Shown here piece by piece: positions 1 through 8,987 of a stretch of 64,000 nt of DNA; within the stretch, counting starts at the first letter, position 1, and the number at the start of each line of letters is the position of its first letter. Position numbers and translations under genes: made by a program. Source of the stretch: Paraburkholderia sp. BCC1886 (lineage in GTDB: Bacteria; Pseudomonadota; Gammaproteobacteria; Burkholderiales; Burkholderiaceae); the NCBI RefSeq assembly GCF_900996245.1, contig NZ_CAAJGK010000041.1:1-64000 (forward strand), read 5' to 3'. The notes beneath the pieces were generated by a model, which was not told the origin of the DNA, did not search any database, and worked only from the letters and a program-made list of their open reading frames with translations.

Positions 1-1
1 G

Positions 2-3000
2 AGCGGGGTCGACGTCGTGAACACGGTGGGCGGCGACATCAATTCTTCGGCGACTACCGTCAATGCCGCGGGCACACTGATCAACGCTGGCCGGATCGAA
101 GGCGACACCGTCACGACGAACAGCGCGAGCCTTGCCAATACCGGCACGGTCATCGGCAACGACGTAACCGTGAATGCAGCCAACGTGCAGAACACCGGTA
201 TTGCTGCGGTGATCGCAGGCGCAAACAGCGTCCACCTCTACGCGCAGGACTCTGTCACCAACGCCGACGGCGCGCTGATCTACAGCGCCGGGAATCTGGA
301 AATCGCCCGCGACGGCACGCGCGACGCGTCCGGCCTGCTGGCTCACCAGACCGGCACGCTCACAAACCGCGCCGCAACCATCGGGGCAGAGGGCGATATC
401 GACATCGCGGCCCACGGGGTCAGCAATGTCCGCACTGGCATCCTCACCGGGGCAGGCGCACCGCAAACCACCACAACCACACTCACCGCCTGGACCGCGG
501 GCATCCCGATCGGCGATGCGCTCGGCAGTCACTTCAGCCTCACCTTCCCGCAATGGACCTGGAAACAGGATCAGGCGTCCTACAAGGAAGAGATCGTGGA
601 CGATCTGCGGGCACCCGTCACCGTGACGGTCCCGAAGGCTCAGGTGACGAACCTGGATACGACCGCGAACACGCTGACGCTCACCCAGGGCATCACCGAA
701 CAGTTCTACGACAGCACCCACACGACGATGACGTGTGACGCCAACGGCCTGAACTGCAATCCGTTACCGGTGCTGCAGACGCGTCAGATCGGCACGAACC
801 CGGTGCAGTGGTACACGGACCTCACCGATAACGGCGACACCTACACGATCACCCTGTGGCCGGACTTCGATCCGGCGAAGAATATCCGTCCTGATCAGCT
901 GATCGTGAACCACAGTCTCGGCGACGATTCCCACGACTACAGCGAGATCTCACGCACGGTCACGACGACGGCTTCGACTGACCGGCTCGTGGATGCCGGC
1001 CATGCGGCGACGATCCAGGCGCAGGGGGCGATCCGTATCAATGCAGATGGCGGCAGCATCCGCAACGGATCGTCGACGATCGCGGCCGGTGGCGATCTGG
1101 TGCGGCGCGCCGAAGGCGGAAGCGTTACCGATTCAGGGACGGTGCTGCAGCAGACCCTTACCCGGGAATCTGCGTCGACGTTCTACTGGCACCAGAAGAC
1201 CGGCGGTGACAGCGACACGCAGACGGTGCCGGACGGCATCACGCAATCGCGAACGACCGTGGATGCCCTCCCCGCGATCGCGAGCTCGAACCAGACCGTG
1301 CAGACCGACGCCCGGACGATCACGATCGGTTCGGTGGACCGTCAGGGGCAGACGGTGGCGGGGTCGGGGGTGACGGGTGGTAGTGCTGACGGGATGCAGG
1401 CGGGGACAATTAATGACCAGCCAGACCGGCCGCAGACGATCGGCATCGCAAACCTGACACTCCCCACGAACGGGCTCTACACCTACAGCACTGAGCCCGA
1501 GGCGTCGTACCTGGTCGTCACCGATCCACGTTTCACGCAGTATTCAGGCTTCATCAGCAGCGATTACATGCTGGGTCAGCTAGGCATCGATCCGCAGAAG
1601 ACGATCAAACGGCTGGGCGACGGCGTCTATGAGCAGATGCTGATCCGCAACCAGGTCACGCAACTGACCGGGCGCACCTTCCTCGATGGCTATTCCGACA
1701 GCCTGTCCGAATACACCGCGCTGATGAACAGCGGTGTCGCGTATGCGCAGGCGTTTGGTCTGGCGCCGGGTATTGCCTTGAGCGCGTCGCAGATGGCAGA
1801 GCTGACAACCAGCATGGTGTGGCTCGTCTCGCGGGACGTGACGCTGCCGGACGGCTCGCACCAGACGGTGCTGGTGCCACAGGTGTATCTCGCGAAGCCG
1901 GACACGGTCGATCTGACGCACAGCGGCGCGCTGGTTGCAGGGAATGCGGTGAGCCTGAAGGCGACGGATGACGTGAACAGCAGCGCTCATGTCGTGAGCA
2001 GTGTGGCGACGACTGTCGTGGGCAATACCATCGTGAACAGCGGAGTGATCGGCAGTGCGGGCACGACTGTCGTGGCGGCGGTTGAGGATGTGCGTAATCT
2101 GAGCGGCCGCATCGGTGGCGGTGATGTCCTCGTGCAGGCCGGTCGCGATGTGGTCAACGGGACGCAGACGTATGGCGTGTCGAAGGCGTTCGGGTCGGAA
2201 ACTGTCACGGGCAGCATAACGGGCAGCATTACGGGCACCGGCATCGATGCGGTCGGGACGATCTCGGCGACGGGAAGCGCAACGATCTTCGCGGGTCGTG
2301 ATGTCACCTTAACGGGCGCGACGATCCAGGCAGGCGGCGATGTAGCCCTCGCAGCAGGGCGAGATCTGAATGCCGGTACGGCAACGCTGGCTTCGACGCA
2401 GGACGTGCAGACGCACAATGGAATGAACGGCAGTCACACGGCGATCACGCAGAATCCGGGCAGCGCGATCACGGCGGGTGGCGATCTGGCCACGCTATCG
2501 GGTCGCGATACGACGCTCACGGGCGCCACGATAAAGTCAGGCGGCGACGCGACGATGGTCGCGAGCGGCAACCTGACGGTCACAGCGGCGAAGGATACGC
2601 AGACCCAAAGCGAGCGGTCGATGGGCGGCGAACTCTCGCATCACAGCAGTTCCAGCTACGACGAATCGGTGCGGGGGTCCGCTATCAGCGCGGGCGGGAA
2701 CATGACGCTCGCCGCAGGTCAGGGTGGCTGCGGCAAGCTGGCGATCACCGGTTCGTCGGTTTCGGCGAATTCCGGTGGGGTGGCACTCGTTTCAACGGGC
2801 GATATCACGCTTGGCAGCGTGAGCGAGACGCACGATTCGCAGAGCTGGTCGCAGACCCGACATACGGGCTTCCTGTCGACGGAAACGACGACCGGGACGA
2901 GCAGTTCGCATCAGGTGCTTGCAAATGGTTCGACGGTGTCGGGCGATACGGTCACCGGCGTGGCGGGGCGTGACATGACGGTGAGCGGCTCGACGCTCGC

Positions 3001-5662
3001 CGCGACGCACGACGTGATGCTTGCGGCTGGCAACAGCCTCGTCATCGACGCGACGCAGGACAGCAGCGAGAGCAGTCACTTCCACCAGACCATAAAAACC
3101 GGCCTGGGCAGTGCTGGCGGGGTGGGCGCGTCGTACGGCACGGTCGACACGAAGGACATGGCCCACGACCGGATGGTGAGCAACACGGGCAGTCTTATTG
3201 GCAGCACGGACGGCAGCGTATCCCTCACGGCTGGGGCAGACCTCCACGTGACAGGCAGCCATCTGATTGCCGCACAGAACGTCGTGGGGACCGGTGCGAA
3301 CGTAACTCTCGACGCCGCCACCGACACCGCCCATCACGACGAGACGCACGAAGTCAGCCGGAGCGGCTTCACGCTGGCGGTCAGGGCACCGGTGCTCGAT
3401 GCGGTCTCGAATGCGGTCGACCAGACGCATGCGGCAAGCCACAGTCAGGATGATCGCGCAGCGGCGCTGCACGGCATGGCGGCCGCGAGCGGTGTGTATG
3501 ACGCTTATGGCGCAGCCGGGTCCGCATTGAACGACCTCACCGGCGGCAACCGGCCGGAAGCCAAGCTCGAACTGAGCTACGGCAGCAGCCACAGCCGCGA
3601 CCAATTCACCGAAGATTCGATGACGGATCGCGGTTCAGGCGTGAGCGCAGGCAACACCGCTGCGTTCGTGGCGACCGGAAACGATACAGCGGCTAGCGGC
3701 AACATCACGATTGCGGGTTCGACCGTGCAAGCCGGAAACGTGATTCTCGCCGCGAAGAATCAGGTCAACCTCATCCACACCACCGATACTGACTCGACCC
3801 GCAGCACCAGTGAGTCCAGCAGCGCGAGTGTCGGCGTGTCGTATGGCACGCAGGGTTTCGGTGTGTCGGCGTCGATGGCGAAAGCGCACGGCAATGCCAG
3901 CAGCGATGCGGCGATGCAGAACAGCACGCAGGTGACGGCGACGAACACGGCGACGATCGTCTCGGGCGGCGATACGAAGATCATCGGCGCAACTGTAAGC
4001 GCCCGTCAGGTGAGTGCCGATGTCGGCGGCAACCTCAACCTCGCGAGCGTGCAGGACACGATGTCGGGCGCCGCGCATCAGGAGAGCACGGGCGGCGGAT
4101 TCGCGATCAGTCAGGGCGGTGGCAGCGCGAGCTTCAGTCACACGAATGCCAATGCTACCGGCAGCTATGCGGGTGTGAACGAACAGTCCGGCATCCGGGC
4201 CGGTGACGGAGGCTTCAATATCAGCGTGCATGGCGCTACGGACCTGTTGGGCGCCGTCATCACTGGCGATGCCGATCCGTTAAAGAACCATCTGTCGACA
4301 GGCACCCTGAGCTTCAGCGATATCCAGAACCGGTCCAGCTACGACGCGCATTCCGGCGGCTTCAGCGCAGGCGCATCGACCGGTGACGGCGGCGCGAACT
4401 ACAGCACCCACGGCAACACGTCGGGCAGGAACACTGGCGGCGGTTCGCCAATGCCCAGTCAGGACGACAACGGGAGCGATGGCGCCATCACGCGTAGCGG
4501 TATCAGCGCGGGCACGATCAGCGTGACCGATCCGGCGATTCAATTACAGGACATCGCAAGCCTGAACCGTGACACGTCGGACACGAACGGCACGATCGCC
4601 AGACTGCCCGACTTGAACCGCCTGCTCGATCAGCAGGCCGACAGGATGTCAGCTTCAGGCGCTGCAGGTGAAGCAGTCTCCCGACGCATTGGCGACTACG
4701 CCGATGAGCAGGCAAGGGCGACGGGCAATCCGGAGTGGGATGAGGGTGGGACGAACAGAACAGCGCTGCACATTGCGGGCGGAGCGTTGATCGGTGGGCT
4801 CGGTGGCGGTGCTTTCGGAACAGCCCTTCAGGGTGCAGCGGGCGCGGGCGTGTCGGCGGCGTTTGCGGGCAAGCTGAACGGGCTGGCTGATTTGATTGGC
4901 GATGCAACCGGCTCCATGACGCTGGGCAATATGGTGTCGAACGTGCTGGCCGGGGTGGGTGGTGCGCTGGTGGGTGGTAGTGCCGGTGCGTTCACGGCGT
5001 CGAATGCGGACCTGTACAACCGCAGCACGGGCAACGGCGATGGCAAGGGTGGCACGGGCAGCGACTTCCTCGATCGTCTGGGCGATGCGATCAGAAGCAC
5101 CGCGGATGATCCGCTGGGCGCGTTGAACCATGCACTGAACAGCGTCATTCCGGCACCGTCCGCTCAGAAGCCCGATGCAGATGCCAATCCACTTGTGGAT
5201 GCGAATGACAACAAAACGCCCCCCGCAACAGGTGGGGCTGTTGTGACACCACCGGCAATGGTTTGTACGCCCAACGCTGGTTGCGTAATGACACCAGCTG
5301 TCGCGACGCCGGGAATGCCCGGCTATGTGCCGAATACGGCGACGCTGAACAGCGGCGATAATGGCGTGGCTAAGAGCGGCAATGAGGCAACACAACCAAT
5401 TACTGCCGATAACTTCTTTGATGGAACTACATATACGTCCAAAGTGCGTAACCAAGCGGCATCAGGTGACTATCACGGATTTCCTCAGTCAGCAGATGCA
5501 TTCTCTGGCGAGGGCAATGTTCAGCCAATCACAGGAGGCGATGGTGTGACGCGCTGGAAATTGACGATTCCCGGCTCTTACAATGGAACAGCAGGGATAT
5601 TTGAATACATTCGCAACCCGGACGGTACGATTAACCACCGGCTGTTCGTTCCGACTAAGTGA
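2..5662 (+). CDS. CdiA/BcpA-type contact-dependent inhibition exoprotein, 3' part (5' end outside window)
   Basis: This is the C-terminal part of a very large two-partner-secreted exoprotein. The frame is open to the window edge, so the GTG at 17 is an internal codon; about 1,886 residues are visible. Most of the chain is degenerate filamentous-haemagglutinin repeats (GGD, AGRD, TLTGATI, SGSTV units) expected to form a beta-helical stalk. A Gly/Ala-rich segment near residues 1580-1660 (numbered from 17) precedes NADLYN at 1663-1668. This is close to the Nx(E/Q)LYN border known to separate the conserved part from the exchangeable toxin in Burkholderia BcpA. The last 213 residues are therefore the toxic C-terminus. 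A compact domain near 1795-1881 carries HGFP (1820-1823) and a near-terminal HRLF (1874-1877). The CT coding sequence is visibly AT-richer than the stalk. A matching immunity gene follows 6 bases later. The exoprotein class is secure; toxin activity is unknown. Confidence 0.93.
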   Translation, partial: SGVDVVNTVGGDINSSATTVNAAGTLINAGRIEGDTVTTNSASLANTGTVIGNDVTVNAANVQNTGIAAVIAGANSVHLYAQDSVTNADGALIYSAGNLEIARDGTRDASGLLAHQTGTLTNRAATIGAEGDIDIAAHGVSNVRTGILTGAGAPQTTTTTLTAWTAGIPIGDALGSHFSLTFPQWTWKQDQASYKEEIVDDLRAPVTVTVPKAQVTNLDTTANTLTLTQGITEQFYDSTHTTMTCDANGLNCNPLPVLQTRQIGTNPVQWYTDLTDNGDTYTITLWPDFDPAKNIRPDQLIVNHSLGDDSHDYSEISRTVTTTASTDRLVDAGHAATIQAQGAIRINADGGSIRNGSSTIAAGGDLVRRAEGGSVTDSGTVLQQTLTRESASTFYWHQKTGGDSDTQTVPDGITQSRTTVDALPAIASSNQTVQTDARTITIGSVDRQGQTVAGSGVTGGSADGMQAGTINDQPDRPQTIGIANLTLPTNGLYTYSTEPEASYLVVTDPRFTQYSGFISSDYMLGQLGIDPQKTIKRLGDGVYEQMLIRNQVTQLTGRTFLDGYSDSLSEYTALMNSGVAYAQAFGLAPGIALSASQMAELTTSMVWLVSRDVTLPDGSHQTVLVPQVYLAKPDTVDLTHSGALVAGNAVSLKATDDVNSSAHVVSSVATTVVGNTIVNSGVIGSAGTTVVAAVEDVRNLSGRIGGGDVLVQAGRDVVNGTQTYGVSKAFGSETVTGSITGSITGTGIDAVGTISATGSATIFAGRDVTLTGATIQAGGDVALAAGRDLNAGTATLASTQDVQTHNGMNGSHTAITQNPGSAITAGGDLATLSGRDTTLTGATIKSGGDATMVASGNLTVTAAKDTQTQSERSMGGELSHHSSSSYDESVRGSAISAGGNMTLAAGQGGCGKLAITGSSVSANSGGVALVSTGDITLGSVSETHDSQSWSQTRHTGFLSTETTTGTSSSHQVLANGSTVSGDTVTGVAGRDMTVSGSTLAATHDVMLAAGNSLVIDATQDSSESSHFHQTIKTGLGSAGGVGASYGTVDTKDMAHDRMVSNTGSLIGSTDGSVSLTAGADLHVTGSHLIAAQNVVGTGANVTLDAATDTAHHDETHEVSRSGFTLAVRAPVLDAVSNAVDQTHAASHSQDDRAAALHGMAAASGVYDAYGAAGSALNDLTGGNRPEAKLELSYGSSHSRDQFTEDSMTDRGSGVSAGNTAAFVATGNDTAASGNITIAGSTVQAGNVILAAKNQVNLIHTTDTDSTRSTSESSSASVGVSYGTQGFGVSASMAKAHGNASSDAAMQNSTQVTATNTATIVSGGDTKIIGATVSARQVSADVGGNLNLASVQDTMSGAAHQESTGGGFAISQGGGSASFSHTNANATGSYAGVNEQSGIRAGDGGFNISVHGATDLLGAVITGDADPLKNHLSTGTLSFSDIQNRSSYDAHSGGFSAGASTGDGGANYSTHGNTSGRNTGGGSPMPSQDDNGSDGAITRSGISAGTISVTDPAIQLQDIASLNRDTSDTNGTIARLPDLNRLLDQQADRMSASGAAGEAVSRRIGDYADEQARATGNPEWDEGGTNRTALHIAGGALIGGLGGGAFGTALQGAAGAGVSAAFAGKLNGLADLIGDATGSMTLGNMVSNVLAGVGGALVGGSAGAFTASNADLYNRSTGNGDGKGGTGSDFLDRLGDAIRSTADDPLGALNHALNSVIPAPSAQKPDADANPLVDANDNKTPPATGGAVVTPPAMVCTPNAGCVMTPAVATPGMPGYVPNTATLNSGDNGVAKSGNEATQPITADNFFDGTTYTSKVRNQAASGDYHGFPQSADAFSGEGNVQPITGGDGVTRWKLTIPGSYNGTAGIFEYIRNPDGTINHRLFVPTK

Positions 5663-5668
5663 TGAGCT

Positions 5669-5977
5669 ATGTCAGCATCAAAAATACTTGAGTTGTATGC
5701 CCGCATGGGGCGAAGCCTCATTGGTAATGGTTTGGATGAGGCGGCACTTCCGCTCGCGGCTGCGGAGGCTGCGCTGGACCTGTTTGCTCTGCAGCGATGG
5801 CGCGTGCTAGGTGGTGACGTATATCAACTAGCGGAGGGTGATCGCTTTGAGTCGACTTACGAAAATTGGTTTTATGAGGGAGAGGATGTAGATGGGAGTA
5901 TTGCTGTAGCTCGCAACTTCATAAATAGTCTAGGCGTGCGGCCCGTTTATATTGTGTTCGTTGTAGCTGCGCAATAG
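5669..5977 (+). CDS. Imm40-like immunity protein of the CDI locus
   Basis: This 102-residue acidic cytosolic protein starts 6 bases after the exoprotein stop, the usual place for the cognate immunity gene. It contains the pattern W-R-V-L-G-G-D-V-Y around residues 40-50; a conserved Trp and a GGD motif characterise the Imm40 immunity family as I recall it. A second Trp-containing segment (NWFYEGED) and a C-terminal hydrophobic strand follow. Low-GC codon use matches the toxin tip rather than the stalk, consistent with toxin and immunity genes moving together. It is inferred to bind and neutralise the toxin encoded at 5021-5659. The family call rests on motif recall only. Confidence 0.75.
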   Translation: MSASKILELYARMGRSLIGNGLDEAALPLAAAEAALDLFALQRWRVLGGDVYQLAEGDRFESTYENWFYEGEDVDGSIAVARNFINSLGVRPVYIVFVVAAQ

Positions 5978-5991
5978 TAGTAGTTAGATGA

Positions 5992-6015
5992 CAAACCCGG
6001 CCGCGGCCGGGTTTG
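5992..6015. terminator. 24-bp perfect palindrome, probable terminator
   Basis: An exact 24-base dyad with a GC core flanked by AAA and TTT lies 14 bases after the immunity gene stop. It can form a strong stem in either transcript, so it could terminate the CDI operon and also the possible minus-strand ORF ending at 6033. The following T-tract is short, which lowers confidence. Confidence 0.6.
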
Positions 6016-6032
6016 CTGTTTATGGGTGTTGC

Positions 6033-6290
6033 TCAGTTGCGTGTGCTGCGTCGTTGCAGCATTGCTTCGGCTTCAGGCGCGGTCATATATCTGCTGGCGA
6101 CCCTGTAGTCAGCAACAAAAATACGCGCGACATCTCCTTCGCGAGCATGACAAGATTCACACTCAATCACAGCGTGAAAACAAGCTCTACATCCCGACCA
6201 AAACCCGACCGTATCCAACGTCTCCACCACAACGCCGTCACCGCCACCACGCCCCCCCCAAAAGACTCCGTAAGGCAACCCCCTCACCAC
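6033..6290 (-). CDS. doubtful small ORF with two CxxC pairs
   Basis: An 85-residue minus-strand frame whose second half looks protein-like: CRAC and CESC pairs followed by a run containing VADYRVASRYMTAPEAEAML. The first half is a Gly-rich, unconvincing translation of the C-rich tract, so the true start is probably downstream of 6290 or the gene is a remnant. It runs convergently with the immunity gene and the shared palindrome lies between their ends, which mildly supports a real gene. I do not recognise a family. It may instead be a decayed orphan toxin or immunity fragment. Confidence 0.25.
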   Translation of the reverse strand: MVRGLPYGVFWGGRGGGDGVVVETLDTVGFWSGCRACFHAVIECESCHAREGDVARIFVADYRVASRYMTAPEAEAMLQRRSTRN

Positions 6291-6395
6291 CCACCATCAT
6301 TTTCCCCGCACCTCAGCCGTAATACCGTGAGCACGACACCATGATGGCCGTCGCGCATCCGGCGAGCAACGTCGCCAATTACACGGAGCCTACGC

Positions 6396-7166
6396 ATGTC
6401 CATATCTGCAATAACCGGGAGTGTCGCCGGCCTCGACACGTGGCCGACGGGTTCTTCCCACTCGCGCCCGCCGCAAAGCGCCACCGACTCGTCGACCGAC
6501 GACTCGTCCTCCACGAACCCGCTGGTCGCGGCCATCGTCGCCGCGTTGGCGCAATTAGGCCTGACCTCGACTAGCGACGCTTCAACGAGTTCGAGTTCGA
6601 GCTCCAGCACATCGTCTTCCGTCGACTCGACATCGGCGACATCGTCGAGCACGGTCAGCACTGCGCTTCAGCAATTCATCGGCGCGCTATTCCAGGCCGC
6701 CAGCCAGCAGGCATCCAGCGCAGCCGAAGGCACCAGCACCAGTACCAGCACCGCGTCATCCGCATCCGCATCCGACTCGAGCGACCTCGACGACCTCGAC
6801 GACTTTGACGACTTCGACACAACCAGCACCGACGACCCCACCTCCCAATCCGCCGATGCCGACGCCTACGGCGGCGATCTGGCATCGGCCATCGAGAGCC
6901 TCGCGCAATCGCTCAAATCAGGCACCGCCTCGACTTCGAGCAGCACGGCATCGGACTCGGGCAGCACTTCGAGCGACAGCACACTCCTGAGCGATTTCAA
7001 AAACCTGCTCACCGCGCTAGGCTCGTCCGACGGCTCCTCGAGCAGCAGTACGGACTCGACAAGCAAAGCCACCGCCGACCTCGAAAAGTTTCTCACCACG
7101 CTGGCCGGCAACCTCCAGGGCGGCACGTCGGGCACGATCGGAATCTTCGTGAGCACCACCGCCTGA
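6396..7166 (+). CDS. Ser/Thr/Asp-rich low-complexity protein of unknown function
   Basis: This 256-residue protein starts at an ATG with GGAG 7 bases upstream, so translation looks real. It has no Cys and almost no aromatic residues. Long Ser/Thr runs and an acidic DDLDDFDDFD patch near residues 130-140 separate five short amphipathic segments (for example LVAAIVAALAQLGL, ALQQFIGALFQAAS, LLSDFKNLLTALG). No cleavable signal peptide or long membrane helix is seen. The composition (acidic, Ser-rich, Cys-free) recalls harpin-type or other unconventionally secreted proteins, but I cannot assign a family. It stands alone between the CDI block and a regulator pair. Confidence 0.7.
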   Translation: MSISAITGSVAGLDTWPTGSSHSRPPQSATDSSTDDSSSTNPLVAAIVAALAQLGLTSTSDASTSSSSSSSTSSSVDSTSATSSSTVSTALQQFIGALFQAASQQASSAAEGTSTSTSTASSASASDSSDLDDLDDFDDFDTTSTDDPTSQSADADAYGGDLASAIESLAQSLKSGTASTSSSTASDSGSTSSDSTLLSDFKNLLTALGSSDGSSSSSTDSTSKATADLEKFLTTLAGNLQGGTSGTIGIFVSTTA

Positions 7167-7266
7167 AGCACGCTCGATACCGCCTCCAGTGCCTGCAGAC
7201 GATGAAGCCCCGCCTGCCGCGATCGGTGTAAAGTAGCAGCCTCATCGTGTGTTTAAACCGGCTCCC

Positions 7267-8163
7267 ATGAGCGACGACGTCACCACTCCGAGTCAACTCG
7301 GCACTTATCTGAAAGACCGCCGTAGCAAGCTCGATCCCGCGGTCTTCGGCTTTTCGCCGGAACGTCGCCGCACGCCGGGTCTGCGCCGCGAAGAGGTCGC
7401 TCAGCGGGCCAATATCAGCGCGGCCTGGTACACGTGGCTCGAACAGGGCCGGGGTGGTGCGCCGTCGGCCGACGTACTCGACCGGATCGCCGGCGCGTTG
7501 ATGCTCACGGGTGTCGAGCGCGAACATCTGTTTCTGCTCGGCCTCGGCCGCCCGCCCGAAGTTCACTACGAAAAAAGCGATGTGGTCGCGCCACGACTGC
7601 AGCGCGTGCTCGACGCCTTGAATCCCAGTCCGGCCCTAATCCGCACGGCCACCTGGGACGTCATTGCCTGGAACCGCGCGGCGACGGTCATGCTCCTCGA
7701 CTACGCCACGTTGCCGCCGGAACAGCGCAACGTCCTGCGCATGATGTTCCTCGACCCGGGCGCGCGTGCCGCGCAATACGATTGGGAGAGCGTCGCGCGT
7801 TTCGTGGTGAGCGCTTTTCGCGTGGACGTGGCGCGTGCGGGCGCCACCGGGGCAGTCAGCGCCTTCGTCGAAGAACTGTGCGGGCTCAGTCCGGACTTCG
7901 CGAGGATGTGGCTCGATAACGACGTGCTCGCCTATAACGAGCACATCAAGCACATCCGTCACCCGGTGTTCGGCCCGTTCGCGTTCGAGTACTCGTGGTT
8001 CGCGGTGGAGGGCAGGCCGGACCTGACCATGGTGGTCTATAACCCGGCCACGCCGGAAGATCTCGCGAAAATCACCGCGGCACTGGCTTCACCGCCGCCT
8101 TCTCCTTCGCCTCCGCCGTCGCCGCGTCGAACCGACGCTGCGCTTCGAGTACCTCAGACCTGA
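7267..8163 (+). CDS. XRE-family regulator with MmyB-like ligand-binding domain
   Basis: This 298-residue DNA-binding protein has an N-terminal Cro/XRE helix-turn-helix (about residues 10-70) with the subfamily run RRRTPGLRREEVAQRA and WYTWLEQGR. A C-terminal alpha/beta domain like the MmyB-type ligand-binding domain follows (about 95-275). The effector is unknown. The ATG at 7267 is preferred over the in-frame GTG at 7249 because the domain begins directly after it, although neither has a clear ribosome-binding site. The last ~30 codons encode a Pro/Ser-rich tail that lies antisense to the end of the TetR gene, a 92-base 3' overlap. The tail is probably not functional sequence of the fold. 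Confidence 0.85.
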   Translation: MSDDVTTPSQLGTYLKDRRSKLDPAVFGFSPERRRTPGLRREEVAQRANISAAWYTWLEQGRGGAPSADVLDRIAGALMLTGVEREHLFLLGLGRPPEVHYEKSDVVAPRLQRVLDALNPSPALIRTATWDVIAWNRAATVMLLDYATLPPEQRNVLRMMFLDPGARAAQYDWESVARFVVSAFRVDVARAGATGAVSAFVEELCGLSPDFARMWLDNDVLAYNEHIKHIRHPVFGPFAFEYSWFAVEGRPDLTMVVYNPATPEDLAKITAALASPPPSPSPPPSPRRTDAALRVPQT

Positions 8164-8863
8164 ATTGCTGCAGCGCCTTCAGGTCGGGATCAGCCGGCGT
8201 CAACGCGCTCCATAGCACGTCGATCAACTGATCGGCAGTCGCCTCGATATCGATCTGCCGATTGGTCAGCGTGGCGTCCCACAACACGTGTTCCATCGGA
8301 CCGAACACCATCGAGCGCAGCAGGCGCAACGGCATATCGGCGCGAATCTGCCCGGTTTCCTGTCCTTGTGCCAACACCCGCATCAACGGCGCGGTGTAAC
8401 GGCGCTGCAGCTCGGTGAGTGCTTCGCTCAATTCATGGTGACGCGCGCGTCCTTCCGACAACACCAGCGCGCATAGATCGGTGCCGTTGACCAGCATCAG
8501 CCGCAAATGTGTGCGCACGATAAAGCCGAACTGCTGCCGCACGCCGCCATCGCGCGGCAAGCCGGATTCAATCGCATCGATGATTTCGTCGTACCAGTCG
8601 CCGATCACGCGCGCACATAACTCGCGCTTCCCGCGGAAATAGCTGAACACGGTGGCCTCGGAAATACCCAGACGCTGCGCAATTTCCGCAGTGGTCGCGC
8701 GCTCGTAGCCTTTCTCCGAGAACACGTCGCGCCCGGCCTGGAGGATTTCCCTGACGCGCTGCTGCGACTTGCGCCCGGCCGGCTGGCGACGCGACGCGGG
8801 CAACTCCGCCCTGACATCGGCGTCCGGATTGTCCTGGGCGTCTTTCCTGGTGGCAACGGTCAT
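8072..8863 (-). CDS. TetR/AcrR-family regulator, probable liu operon repressor
   Basis: This 263-residue protein has a TetR helix-turn-helix near residues 40-85 (TTAEIAQRLGISEATVFSYF) and a variable C-terminal effector domain. It is divergent from liuA with a 229-base shared control region, the position held by the TetR-type leucine-catabolism regulator (called LiuQ in comparative studies of beta-proteobacteria). Regulation of liuABCD by a branched-chain acyl-CoA signal is therefore inferred. The ATG at 8863 is chosen over the upstream TTG at 8872. The C-terminus is a charged helical tail (EAQRRFDAATAEAKEKA), and its coding region overlaps the 3' end of the convergent XRE gene. Confidence 0.82.
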   Translation of the reverse strand: MTVATRKDAQDNPDADVRAELPASRRQPAGRKSQQRVREILQAGRDVFSEKGYERATTAEIAQRLGISEATVFSYFRGKRELCARVIGDWYDEIIDAIESGLPRDGGVRQQFGFIVRTHLRLMLVNGTDLCALVLSEGRARHHELSEALTELQRRYTAPLMRVLAQGQETGQIRADMPLRLLRSMVFGPMEHVLWDATLTNRQIDIEATADQLIDVLWSALTPADPDLKALQQFRSEVLEAQRRFDAATAEAKEKAAVKPVPR

Positions 8864-8987
8864 ATGAGTCAAGTTCAGATTTGAAAGGCCCGTGGCGGGG
8901 ATGCGAGCCCGGTGAACGCGATCCTATCACGCCATGTCGCAGTGCGATCGGCCCGGGGAGATTTCTGAGTCTCACTCAAAATACCTA

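Larger units (their letters stand above)
5978..6395. other. 418-bp gap between the CDI locus and the Ser-rich gene
   Basis: This is the only stretch above 300 bases without a convincing gene. It holds the palindrome at 5992-6015, a doubtful minus-strand ORF (6033-6290) and a C-rich run around 6240-6260. Base composition to about 6180 is AT-richer than the rest of the window, like the toxin and immunity genes, so it may be part of the same imported block. The Shine-Dalgarno GGAG at 6385-6388 belongs to the next gene. Confidence 0.6.

Noticed and set aside
17..19. GTG at 17 as the true start of the exoprotein
   Set aside because: The frame is open to the first base of the window and continues the same repeat pattern, so the gene begins upstream.
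2200..4200. Repeated GGCGGCGAT-type units as a DNA repeat element
   Set aside because: They are the codon reflection of haemagglutinin protein repeats and are degenerate at DNA level.
5988..6344. 118-residue plus-strand frame after the immunity gene
   Set aside because: It begins inside the terminator palindrome and translates a C-rich tract into Pro/His/Ser runs with no ribosome-binding site.
6560..7080. Short Ser-codon repeats as a CRISPR array or tandem DNA repeat
   Set aside because: Repeats are irregular codon-level TCG/AGC runs inside an ORF with no constant repeat-spacer unit.
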